Source of the DNA: Pseudomonas syringae CC1557
Lineage (GTDB): Bacteria > Pseudomonadota > Gammaproteobacteria > Pseudomonadales > Pseudomonadaceae
Reading direction: 5' to 3'
Length of the DNA stretch: 64,000 nucleotides
Assembly: GCF_000452705.1 (NCBI RefSeq)
Contig: NZ_CP007014.1
Coordinates: 4,673,501-4,737,500, forward strand
Shown here: positions 54,456-64,000 of the stretch, in pieces
How the letters are laid out: every line of letters starts with the position of its first letter
Numbering within the stretch: position 1 is the stretch's first letter
The notes under the pieces: model-generated
Told to the model about the DNA's origin: nothing
The model's database searches: none
Seen by the model: only the letters and a program-made list of their open reading frames with translations
Position numbers and translations under genes: made by a program

Positions 54456-55254
54456 CAATCGATTTCCAGCGCGTCATCAGCCGACGCATGGCTTTCCAGA
54501 CGTCCGCCTTGCGTTGCGGCTCGTCCATCATTAATTCAAGACCTGGCAGCGCCCAGGCAGCCCCCAGGCCTTCGACCTGAAGTTCCAGAGTGTACGACTC
54601 GGCATCCACTTCACCGGCGTATTTCATCGAGGGCAAACCGATCAGCCACAGGCAGGCGCAGGCTTCGTCTTCCAGCCGTGCGCCGACAAAACCCTGCACG
54701 AAATCACGTGCAGCTTCCGGCCCCTGATCCATTTGGCCGCGCACCAGCAACGGCCAGCGCACCGGCTCGCCGATAATCTGCGGACTGTCGGGCAGACCGG
54801 CAGCGCGCAGCATGTCCTTGAGCAGCAGATAGGAAGGATCACGGCTCTGAAATGGCTGACCGGTCGTCAGTTCGACCAGCAACAGGCAGCGCCCGGCACG
54901 CAGCAATTGCAGGGCAAAACGCGGCGGCGGCACCGCCACAGCCTTGGGCGGCGCAGGCTCGGTTTCTTCAGCGACCGGCGCAGCCGTACGGGTGCTGGCC
55001 AGCGACGGACGCGGCACCTCGATCTTCGGCCGCTCGGGCTGTCGTGCAAGCGGCAAAACGTTCGAAGCTTCAGCCGGTGCAGCCTGCTCGACCGGCGCGG
55101 CGGCAGGCACAACGCCGTGCACCTCGACCGGCGGCGGCAACGGCGCAAGCAGTTCCGGGCGTGACGGAGCGGCGAATGGCAGTTCTGTGCGCGGCAGCCA
55201 GTTGACCACCTGCATGGCGGTCAAATAAGCGCGGCGACGGGACTCATTGAGCAA
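54448..55254 (-). CDS. holD: Probable DNA polymerase III psi subunit
   Basis: A 268-residue protein. The first 30 residues (RRRAYLTAMQVVNWLPRTELPF) resemble the N-terminal segment of psi proteins that binds chi, and the C-terminal 150 residues (RAGRCLLLVEL, LLLKDMLRAAGL) fit a psi-like fold. Between lies a Pro/Ala/Glu-rich linker. It overlaps rimI, as holD does in E. coli, and a pseudomonad psi is known to be longer than the enteric one with a similar linker. Psi joins the clamp-loader to SSB through chi. The start codon is TTG. Annotators may call it hypothetical or TonB-like because of the Pro-rich part. Confidence 0.6.
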   Translation of the reverse strand: MLNESRRRAYLTAMQVVNWLPRTELPFAAPSRPELLAPLPPPVEVHGVVPAAAPVEQAAPAEASNVLPLARQPERPKIEVPRPSLASTRTAAPVAEETEPAPPKAVAVPPPRFALQLLRAGRCLLLVELTTGQPFQSRDPSYLLLKDMLRAAGLPDSPQIIGEPVRWPLLVRGQMDQGPEAARDFVQGFVGARLEDEACACLWLIGLPSMKYAGEVDAESYTLELQVEGLGAAWALPGLELMMDEPQRKADVWKAMRRLMTRWKSIDE

Positions 55255-55266
55255 GGGTCAGCCACC

Positions 55267-55275
55267 TGTGGATAA
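55267..55275 (-). promoter_or_regulatory. Consensus DnaA box
   Basis: TTATCCACA on the minus strand (TGTGGATAA on plus) is a perfect DnaA box, 13 bases before the holD start and 124 before mksB. A chance match somewhere in 64 kb is not unlikely, so only its position is suggestive. Confidence 0.4.
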
Positions 55276-55398
55276 GTTGAGCGCGCAATTCTAGCGTTGT
55301 TCGTCTTTTCGCGCTGCAGCATATCGCTGCGAGGTGAAATATCAGGCGACTGATGCAGTACAATCGCCGCTTTTCACTTGCCAACAGTCGGCCTAACG

Positions 55399-56676
55399 AT
55401 GATCGAACCCAAGCGCGTCCTGCGCGCCCTCGCCGAGCACTGGGCGCTACTCGAGCCCTTATGCGAACATTTCGACCAGGGCACGCTGAGCCTGAGCGAG
55501 CTGCGGCTGCAACTGGCCGCACAGCAACAGGACAGCACCCCGCAAGACATCACCAATCTGCTGGATGTGTGGATTCGTCTGGACATTCTCGTGCCCGTGG
55601 CGAAAAGCCCGAACCGCTTCGAACTGAATGCGCAGATTCACGACTTCCTGTCCTACCTGCGCCGCGAGCACCGGTTGGGCCTGTGCCTTGAAATCGAAGC
55701 CTATCTGCGCCACCTGGAACGCCTGGCCGGTTACATTCAGGACGCGTTCGATGTGCGCGATGCCAACGATCTGGCCAGACAGCTACGGCTACTGGACATG
55801 CGCGTGCGTGACGTGCTCAAGAAGCTGGCCAACGACGAGCAGGCGCTGGTCGCGGTGGCTGACCGGGCCAAGACCAGTGACCGGCAAATCCCACTGCGCC
55901 AGCGCTACGCAGAAGTGCTGGCCACCTGGGACGAATACGTTGAGCCGATGATCCAACTGGTCAACGCTGACGGTGCTTTTGAACAGGGCGTGCGCAAGGT
56001 CGAAGTCGTCCTGCTACGCCTGTTGACCGAACAGCAGCGGCTTGGCCATCTGGTCGACGACGACATGCTGCTGCGTACCCACGCGCGCATTCTGGAAATG
56101 CAGACCAGCGCCCAGCTAACCCTGCGCCACGCTCGTGAGCTGCTGCTGCCGCTGCGCGAAGAAGCACGTCGCCATAACGCCGTGACCCGAGGCGCCGCAC
56201 TGGCCTTGTCGGCGATTCGCCGCAAAGGACTGGACGCGGTGCCACAGGCGGCCATGCCGATGTTCACTCGCCCGCAGAGCACTTTTCTCGGCAGCGCGAG
56301 CCAGGTTGAAGCGTATGTCTATGCCCTGGCGCGATTCGAACCCAAGCCCGCGAAGTTTCCCAAGGCCAGCGGCACCCGCAAGGGAGAGCCGCCGCGTGCG
56401 CCGCGCACGGTCAAGGAAATGCTTGAGCGCTGTGAAGACGCCCTGCCGATGCCGGACCTGATGGTCTGGCTGCTGGAGCAGGAGCCGACGGGCGAAACCG
56501 ACGAGCTGTTGTACTGGTTTTCGCGACTCTCGCGTGACAAGCGCTTCGCCCGCGAACGCCTTGAGCGCCGCGAATACTTCACCCGGGAGCATCGCGTCAG
56601 CCTGCGCTCCTTTGCCCTGCTCGCTGCGCAAGACGAGCAGCCAGAGAATTCCGAGAGCCCTGTTCATGCATCTTGA
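55399..56676 (+). CDS. mksB: Condensin subunit MksB (kleisin-like)
   Basis: A 425-residue MukF-like subunit of the MksBEF condensin: an N-terminal winged-helix region (about 1-80, LAEHWALLEPLCEHFDQGTLSLSELRLQLAA...NLLDVWIRLDILVPV), helical middle, and C-terminal part that should contact the SMC head. ATG at 55399 is used since ORF extension to 55378 lacks family match. It overlaps mksE by 11 bases, fitting a three-gene operon. Confidence 0.9.
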   Translation: MIEPKRVLRALAEHWALLEPLCEHFDQGTLSLSELRLQLAAQQQDSTPQDITNLLDVWIRLDILVPVAKSPNRFELNAQIHDFLSYLRREHRLGLCLEIEAYLRHLERLAGYIQDAFDVRDANDLARQLRLLDMRVRDVLKKLANDEQALVAVADRAKTSDRQIPLRQRYAEVLATWDEYVEPMIQLVNADGAFEQGVRKVEVVLLRLLTEQQRLGHLVDDDMLLRTHARILEMQTSAQLTLRHARELLLPLREEARRHNAVTRGAALALSAIRRKGLDAVPQAAMPMFTRPQSTFLGSASQVEAYVYALARFEPKPAKFPKASGTRKGEPPRAPRTVKEMLERCEDALPMPDLMVWLLEQEPTGETDELLYWFSRLSRDKRFARERLERREYFTREHRVSLRSFALLAAQDEQPENSESPVHAS

Positions 56677-57373
56677 TCTATCCGAAATGTCCCAGCTCGC
56701 GCCGATCTTTCGCGAGCTGTTCAAGGGTTACCACATCAGCCGCCGCGACCCGGAGCTGTACGCTCAATTGTCCAACTGCCAGGACCAGTACCGTACGCTG
56801 TTCAAGGCGCTGGGCTATGAACTGGTCTGCGACACCCGTGGCTTTTATTACTTCGTGCCTGAACTGGCGGCCGCGCAGGTCAACAAGACCGCGCAGCGTC
56901 TGGCGCTGTTTACTTTCATCCTTGTCGAGCACCTGGCTGATCAGGGTCGTGACCCGATGTCGGTGCTGGATGGCGGCAGCCTGGGACGTGATGAACTGCC
57001 TTCGATGCTGGAAAAGTACCGCGATCTGTTTCTCCAGGCTGAGGTGCAGACCCAGGAGGAACTGGAAGAGAAAATCATGCGCCGCATGACGCAACTGGGG
57101 TTCGCCAGCGAAGAAGTCGGTATCTACCGCTTCCTGCCGCCGATGCACCGTTTTCTCGATGTCTGCCTGTCGGTACAACAGGACCGCGACCTGGCGGCCA
57201 GCCTGCACAGCGCCTTGCCACTGCCGACGCCAGTGCTCATTGATGACGACAGCGACGAAAAGCTGCTGGAAACCGATGACCCGCTGGACTTGGATGAATT
57301 CAGCGAAGAAACCGAGGAAGACGCGCTGGCCCGGGCAATCGCCGATGAGCAACGACAGGAGATGGACACATGA
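56666..57373 (+). CDS. mksE: Condensin subunit MksE
   Basis: A 235-residue MukE-like protein (winged-helix pairs) that binds the kleisin subunit. PELYAQLSNCQDQYRTLFKALGYELVCDTRGFYYF is the family core; a very acidic tail (DDDSDEKLLETDDPLDLDEFSEETEEDA) follows from about 195. Its start lies in the end of mksB and its end overlaps mksF by four bases. Start at 56666 leaves out an upstream frame within mksB. Confidence 0.9.
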   Translation: MHLDLSEMSQLAPIFRELFKGYHISRRDPELYAQLSNCQDQYRTLFKALGYELVCDTRGFYYFVPELAAAQVNKTAQRLALFTFILVEHLADQGRDPMSVLDGGSLGRDELPSMLEKYRDLFLQAEVQTQEELEEKIMRRMTQLGFASEEVGIYRFLPPMHRFLDVCLSVQQDRDLAASLHSALPLPTPVLIDDDSDEKLLETDDPLDLDEFSEETEEDALARAIADEQRQEMDT

Positions 57374-60189
57374 GCCAGGAACGTTATGGCATCCGCCGCT
57401 TCGCTCTGCTGAATACTGCCGGTTACAGCCTCGGCCTGTTTCCGCTGGAAAATCCGTTGTCGGTGTATGGCGCGAACAACCTGGGCAAGAGCGCCTCGAT
57501 CAACGCCCTGCAATTCCCGATTCTGGCGCGCATGTCGGACATGAGCTTTGGCAAGTACAGCCTTGAGCAGTCGCGGCGCTTCTACTTTGCGTCTGACACC
57601 AGCTACATCCTGGTGGAAGTCTCCCTGCCCCACGGCCCGCATGTGATAGGCGTCGTAGGGCGCGGTCCGGGTGGCGGCTTTGGCCATCAGTTCTTTGCCT
57701 ATGCTGGCGAACTGGATCTGGTTCACTACCAGAAGAACGACACCTGCCTGCGTCAGAAAGAGCTGTTCAGCAATCTGGAAAGCCAGGGCCTGAAAGCCTA
57801 TGAGCTCAAGCCGGATGAGCTGCGTCGCTTGCTGGTCGGCGGCCATACCTCAATTCCGCTGGACCTGACGCTGATCCCGTTGCGCTCCACCAGCGAACAG
57901 AGCCTCAAGACCTTCCGCGCGCTGTTCATCAACCTGCTGCACATGCGCGAAATCACGGCGGCCAAACTCAAGCAGCTGTTTCTGGATGCGTTCGAGCACA
58001 GCTTGCGCTCGGGCAGCGTCGATTACATCGCGGCCTGTGAGGAAGCCTTCCGTGACGTGCGCCGCATGGAGCAGGATTACAACTCGCTGGTGCTGGCCGG
58101 TCCGCTGGTCGAAGCGTTGGCTGCGGGCGTCAAACAACGCGACCTGCTGCGCGGCAAGCTACATCGCCTGTCACCGATTCTCGATTCGTTGCTCGGCACC
58201 TGGTCGGACTACTCCGGTGCGCGCAAGGAAGAGCTGGTCATCCAGGCCGAGCATTACCGTGCCCAGCAGGATGAAATGCAGAACGACCAGCGCAGCAGCA
58301 CTCAGGAGCTGATGCGCCTGGAGCGCGAGATCAGTAGCCTTCAGCGCTGGATCGGCGAGCTTTCAGTGCTCAAGAATCGCTTCGCGCTGGTCGATGACGT
58401 GAAAGTGCTGGAGCAGCAACTGCTGGCGGCCAAGGACGCTCACGACGAACTCGCCGGAGCGCTGGCACAGTCCCGGCAGTTCAGCGCCGAGGATCTGGGC
58501 GAGCGTTTACGGGATCTGGAGCAACGCCTCAAGTCGGTCAAGCAGCAACTCGATCATGCCGACAACAACAGCTATGCCCGTTTGCGTGAAGAGTTTTCAC
58601 AGCCGGACGTAGAGCGCCTGATGCGCCTGTTCAACAGCGCCCTGTTCAGTTTGCCGCTGGGCGAGCAAGGCATTGCGCTGGACGACGACGGCGCCTGGGT
58701 CAAATCGCTGGAAACCATTCTGGACGGCTTCAAGGGCGATCAGTTTGCCGTACCGGGGTTGAACATCAATCTGTCGAGTATCGAACCTCCAGCCTTGCAG
58801 GCACTGGCTGATCGTGCCGCGCTGCGCGATCAGAAAGAACGTCTGGAGAAAGAGCTCAAGCAACTGAAAACCCAGCAGGCGGTGGCTGCCGACCGTTCGG
58901 CGAGCAAGATCCAGACCGAAGCGCTTTATCAACAGGTGCTGGATGCTCAAAAGGCGCTGGAAGATTTCCGCCGCTGTCAGACACTGAGCGCCGAAGAGTC
59001 CGGCAAGCTGGAAGAGCTGGCGCAGATGGAGGCCGCTCAGGACGAACTTAAACGCTCCAGTGATGCATTCACTGAGCGCGTCCAGCAACTGTCAGCCAAG
59101 CTGCAACTGATCGCGCGCCAGATCGGTGATATGGAATCCAAGCAACGCACCCTGGACGACGCGCTGCGCCGCCGGCAGCTGCTGCCAGCGGACCTGCCAT
59201 TCGGCACGCCCTTCATGGAGCAGATTGATGACTCCATGGATAACCTGCTGCCTCTGCTCAACGATTATCAGGACAGCTGGCAGGGCCTGTTGCGCAGCGA
59301 CGGCCAGATCGAGGCGCTGTACGCGCAGGTACGCCTCAAAGGTGTCGCCAAGTTCGACAGCGAAGACGATATGGAGCGTCGTTTGCAACTGTTGATCAAT
59401 GCCTATGCGCACCGCAGCGAGGAAGCTCTGACACTGGGCAAGGCTCGCCGCGCCGCAGTCACCGATATTGCCCGGACCCTGCGCAACATCCGTAGCGACT
59501 ACGACAGCCTTGAGCACCAGCTGGCGCTGTTCAATCGGGAGATCAACAAACGTCAGGTGTCGAACCTGGCAAGCTTCCGTATCGTGCTCGCCCCTAACAA
59601 GGAAGCGCTCAAGCACATCGACCAGATCATCCACAGCGCCGGGCAATACGAAGAAGGCGAAACACTGTCGGTGTTCGATCTCAGCCAAAGCGCCGAGCAG
59701 GACAACAAGAACGAAGAAGCCAAGGAATATCTGGCGCGGCTTGTGGCTGCCAACCATAACCAGCTGGGTCTGAAGGACCTGTTCGAGCTGGCGTTCGAGA
59801 TCACCAAGGTCAACGGGCAGCCGGTTATTCACACCGACATCGACGGAGCAGCCTCCAACGGTACGACCATGACCATCAAGGCGCTGACCAACATGTATCT
59901 GTTGCTGCACTTGATGGATCGCGATCAGGCCGGACGTGTGCGTTTGCCTTACTACCTGGACGAAGCGGCCGACATCGACGAGAAGAACCAGGCAGCGCTG
60001 CTGGAAACCAGTCTGCAACTGGGCTTCGTGCCAATTCTGGCAAGTGTAAAGCCTCAGGTCTCGGCACATGTGGCCATCGACCTGGAAGGCGGTAGCGGGC
60101 CCAACGGCATCTACATTGATGAAGCGGACTGGAAGTATATTCAGCGTCGTGATGAGGTGAAGCCTGAGGTGCCGGAGTTGGCTTCGTAA
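57370..60189 (+). CDS. mksF: Condensin SMC-like ATPase MksF
   Basis: A 939-residue SMC-like ATPase. Walker A is YGANNLGKS (residues 33-41), long coiled coils span about 240-720 with a hinge-like break near 400-500, and the Walker B end reads YYLDEAADIDEKNQAALLETSLQLGFVPILASV (near 855-890). The protein is shorter than MukB, as expected for MksF. It organises the chromosome with MksB and MksE. No MksG/JetD nuclease gene follows, since a terminator and a pectate lyase gene come next. Confidence 0.93.
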   Translation: MSQERYGIRRFALLNTAGYSLGLFPLENPLSVYGANNLGKSASINALQFPILARMSDMSFGKYSLEQSRRFYFASDTSYILVEVSLPHGPHVIGVVGRGPGGGFGHQFFAYAGELDLVHYQKNDTCLRQKELFSNLESQGLKAYELKPDELRRLLVGGHTSIPLDLTLIPLRSTSEQSLKTFRALFINLLHMREITAAKLKQLFLDAFEHSLRSGSVDYIAACEEAFRDVRRMEQDYNSLVLAGPLVEALAAGVKQRDLLRGKLHRLSPILDSLLGTWSDYSGARKEELVIQAEHYRAQQDEMQNDQRSSTQELMRLEREISSLQRWIGELSVLKNRFALVDDVKVLEQQLLAAKDAHDELAGALAQSRQFSAEDLGERLRDLEQRLKSVKQQLDHADNNSYARLREEFSQPDVERLMRLFNSALFSLPLGEQGIALDDDGAWVKSLETILDGFKGDQFAVPGLNINLSSIEPPALQALADRAALRDQKERLEKELKQLKTQQAVAADRSASKIQTEALYQQVLDAQKALEDFRRCQTLSAEESGKLEELAQMEAAQDELKRSSDAFTERVQQLSAKLQLIARQIGDMESKQRTLDDALRRRQLLPADLPFGTPFMEQIDDSMDNLLPLLNDYQDSWQGLLRSDGQIEALYAQVRLKGVAKFDSEDDMERRLQLLINAYAHRSEEALTLGKARRAAVTDIARTLRNIRSDYDSLEHQLALFNREINKRQVSNLASFRIVLAPNKEALKHIDQIIHSAGQYEEGETLSVFDLSQSAEQDNKNEEAKEYLARLVAANHNQLGLKDLFELAFEITKVNGQPVIHTDIDGAASNGTTMTIKALTNMYLLLHLMDRDQAGRVRLPYYLDEAADIDEKNQAALLETSLQLGFVPILASVKPQVSAHVAIDLEGGSGPNGIYIDEADWKYIQRRDEVKPEVPELAS

Positions 60190-60209
60190 GAGGGATCGTT
60201 GTAACCAGA

Positions 60210-60237
60210 GGGCCGCATGAGCATGCGGCCCTTTTTT
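60210..60237 (+). terminator. Rho-independent terminator after mksF
   Basis: GGGCCGCATG (60210-60219) and CATGCGGCCC (60222-60231) form a very stable hairpin followed by six T. It ends the mksBEF transcript 21 bases after the last stop codon. Confidence 0.9.
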
Positions 60238-60361
60238 ATGCCTTTAAATCGAGTGAGGTCTTTATACAGGCCTTCGGCGAACGAGCTCCTTGTTCATCGA
60301 ATTCATAATGGGCTGCAGTAAACACGCATACGATTGCGAGAGGTAAGGCTGGAGTAACCTC

Positions 60362-61609
60362 ATGAAAACGATACTGCTGACGGTCTTGCTGACCGTTGCT
60401 GCAACAGCCCACGCAACTGACTACTACGTTGCCCCCAATGGCAACGATCACGCTACCGGTACAAAAACCGCGCCGTTGCGATCCATCATGCGCGCACAGC
60501 AAACCGCAAAAGCCGGCGATACGGTTTACTTTCGCGGTGGAATTTATCGCTACACAACCGGCGTGAACAGCTGCGCTAGCCGCACAGACACTGTCAATGC
60601 CATTAACCTGGACCTCAGCGGCAGCGAAAACAAACCTATCCGTTACTGGGCCTATCCGGGTGAAACACCGGTCTTCGATTTCTCGGCAATGAAAGACGAT
60701 TGTCGTGTCAAAGGCTTCAACGTGACCGGCAGCTGGTTACACCTGAAAGGGCTGGAGGTGACGGGCGTACCGCAGCAGCCGGAAAACCATCTTAATCACG
60801 AATCCTGGGGGATCTGGAACAGCGGCAGCCACAATACCTTTGAGCAACTCAATCTGCATCACAACATGGGACCGGGCCTGTTCATTCAGAACGGCGGCTA
60901 CAATCTGGTATTGAACAGCGACTCGCACCACAATTACGACCCCTACACTTCGAATGGCGCAGGCCAGAGCGCCGATGGCTTCGGCGCCCATATCAAGGCA
61001 GGCCATCCGGGTAATATCTTTCGCGGCTGCCGGGCTTGGGCCAACTCCGACGATGGCTTCGACCTGATCAATGCCTTCTCGCCAGTGATCATCGAAAACT
61101 CGTGGGCATGGCAGCAAGGCTACCTGCCCGGCACGCATACGAAACTTGAGGCGGGTAACGGCAATGGCATCAAGGCGGGTGGCTACGGCGGGAAGTATGT
61201 AACTGACGGCGTCAAACACATCGTCCGCAACTCGGTTGCCTTCGACAACAAGTCCGCTGGTTTCTACGCAAACCACCATACCCTTGCACTGGACTTCATA
61301 AACAACACCGCCTTTTCCAACGGTGCCGACTACAACATGCTGGGCATCGCGCCAGACGGGTCACCGATTGCCCTTGGCAACTTGCTCAACAACATCGCTT
61401 ACCAGGGGCGGTTGACGGTCAATACTGAGGGGCTGCAGATGGCACATAACTCATGGACATTGCCAGTGCCGATAACAGATGCAGATTTCGAAGATGTCTC
61501 ACACCTGGGCTGGGATAAGCCGCGACAGCCAGACGGGAGCCTGCCAGTGCTGCGCAGTTTCCATTTGCGTCCTGGGAGCAAGCTGACTGGCATGGGGGCG
61601 TTCAACTGA
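60362..61609 (+). CDS. Secreted pectate lyase, family PL9 (PelL-like)
   Basis: A 415-residue right-handed beta-helix lyase that cuts polygalacturonate by beta-elimination. The signal peptide ends at residue 18 (TAHA/TDYY). Calcium-binding and catalytic residues of PelL/Pel9A are all present: Asp205, Asp230, Asp231 and Asp234 (NSDDGFDL) and Lys271 (NGIKAGGYG), with the same spacing as Dickeya PelL. GGAG lies eight bases before the ATG. The products are unsaturated galacturonates, matching the uronate genes at the other end of the window. No hrp box is evident upstream. Confidence 0.92.
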   Translation: MKTILLTVLLTVAATAHATDYYVAPNGNDHATGTKTAPLRSIMRAQQTAKAGDTVYFRGGIYRYTTGVNSCASRTDTVNAINLDLSGSENKPIRYWAYPGETPVFDFSAMKDDCRVKGFNVTGSWLHLKGLEVTGVPQQPENHLNHESWGIWNSGSHNTFEQLNLHHNMGPGLFIQNGGYNLVLNSDSHHNYDPYTSNGAGQSADGFGAHIKAGHPGNIFRGCRAWANSDDGFDLINAFSPVIIENSWAWQQGYLPGTHTKLEAGNGNGIKAGGYGGKYVTDGVKHIVRNSVAFDNKSAGFYANHHTLALDFINNTAFSNGADYNMLGIAPDGSPIALGNLLNNIAYQGRLTVNTEGLQMAHNSWTLPVPITDADFEDVSHLGWDKPRQPDGSLPVLRSFHLRPGSKLTGMGAFN

Positions 61610-61643
61610 AGCGCGTATTACAGCCGTTGAAAGCGCCAAAAAC

Positions 61644-61677
61644 AAAAACCCTCAACGCGTAAGCGATGAGGGTTTTT
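61644..61677. terminator. Bidirectional terminator between PL9 gene and rRNA operon
   Basis: AAAAACCCTCA (61644-61654) and TGAGGGTTTTT (61667-61677) pair perfectly around a 12-base loop; the T-runs on each strand allow it to work in both directions, ending the pectate lyase gene and the rRNA operon that approaches from the right. Confidence 0.85.
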
Positions 61678-61687
61678 GGAATTTAAT

Positions 61688-61803
61688 CTTGACGATGACC
61701 TACTCTCACATGGGGAAACCCCACACTACCATCGGCGATACATCGTTTCACTGCTGAGTTCGGGATGGGATCAGGTGGTTCCAATGTTCTATGGTCGTCA
61801 AGA
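61688..61803 (-). rRNA. rrf: 5S ribosomal RNA
   Basis: Read on the minus strand, GACGACCATAGAACATTGGA, CACCTGATCCCATCCCGAAC and the closing GGTCATCGTCAAG are typical Pseudomonas 5S rRNA, about 116 bases. Ends are estimated within a few bases by the complementary 5' and 3' stretches. No tRNA gene lies between it and 23S. Confidence 0.93.
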
Positions 61804-61957
61804 AATTCGGGTACCGAGTCGTGCCTTACGGCGCGCTTCAGCAAATCGGGTATGTGATAGTCAGTCGTTCAGGTGTCGTTCGTGACGCAAACCTTCGGTT
61901 CGTGTCATCTCCACAGTCACCGCAATCTGGCCTTTCGAACAAATTGCTTGGGTGTTA
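61804..61957 (-). other. 23S-5S rRNA spacer
   Basis: About 154 bases with no tRNA or open frame; part of the precursor rRNA transcript. Confidence 0.75.

Positions 61958-64000
<2,043 letters not shown>

Noticed and set aside
61804..61957. Possible tRNA in the 23S-5S spacer
   Set aside because: No cloverleaf or TPsiC-loop sequence is visible.

Overview
The window is a piece of a Pseudomonas chromosome, most probably from the Pseudomonas syringae group. Clues are the uronate dehydrogenase/TRAP cluster, the acetylated-cellulose operon wssA-I, a phosphatidylcholine synthase, a family 9 pectate lyase, MksBEF, and a 23S/5S rRNA operon with Pseudomonas-like sequence. Gene content suggests a plant-associated bacterium. 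I see no prophage, insertion sequence, CRISPR array or tRNA gene.

Layout. 1-6.7 kb (+): uronate and aldarate use (Udh, SMP-30 lactonase, DctP/Q/M TRAP transporter, EamA exporter, aldose 1-epimerase). 6.7-8.0 kb (+): an ECF sigma factor with its ChrR-type zinc anti-sigma, preceded by a likely autoregulated promoter. 8.0-10.9 kb (-): a free-standing AroA, a PAS protein and a CheY-CheC fusion. 11.1-12.1 kb (+): a Xre/RES toxin-antitoxin pair with a palindromic candidate operator. 12.1-26.7 kb (-): wssIHGFEDCBA, reading from wssA at 26.7 kb down to wssI, for making and acetylating cellulose, with a candidate FleQ box upstream. 27-33.8 kb (-): exbD-tonB-receptor-exbB-phospholipase D, then mltA. 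Divergent from it, 33.9-36.1 kb (+) holds an acetyltransferase and a Tat-exported PhoD. The shared intergenic region carries a good Pho-box-like repeat, so this looks like a phosphate-starvation phosphodiester-scavenging locus.

36.3-44.6 kb: an SH3/glycine-zipper lipoprotein with an unknown membrane protein, a BdlA-like soluble chemoreceptor, convergent rmd and gmd (GDP-D-rhamnose), a diguanylate cyclase and an acetyltransferase. 44.9-47.7 kb (+): a cytoplasmic PhoD-like phosphatase and pcs. 47.8-54 kb: MFS exporter, DCC thiol oxidoreductase, YjdM, HD hydrolase, chemoreceptor, carbonic anhydrase and a very acidic small protein. 54-60.2 kb: rimI with a probable holD (DNA polymerase III psi), divergent from mksBEF. 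60.4-61.6 kb (+): a PL9 pectate lyase. 61.7-64 kb (-): 5S rRNA and the 3' two thirds of 23S rRNA, running off the window end.

Many genes fit life on plants: pectin is cut by the PL9 enzyme, uronates are imported and oxidised, cellulose is made for attachment, and c-di-GMP and chemotaxis proteins tune the lifestyle switch. The most interesting system is the Pho-box-linked TonB/receptor/PLD/PhoD locus. Next are the holD-mksBEF junction, the CheY-CheC/PAS pair and the ECF-ChrR unit.
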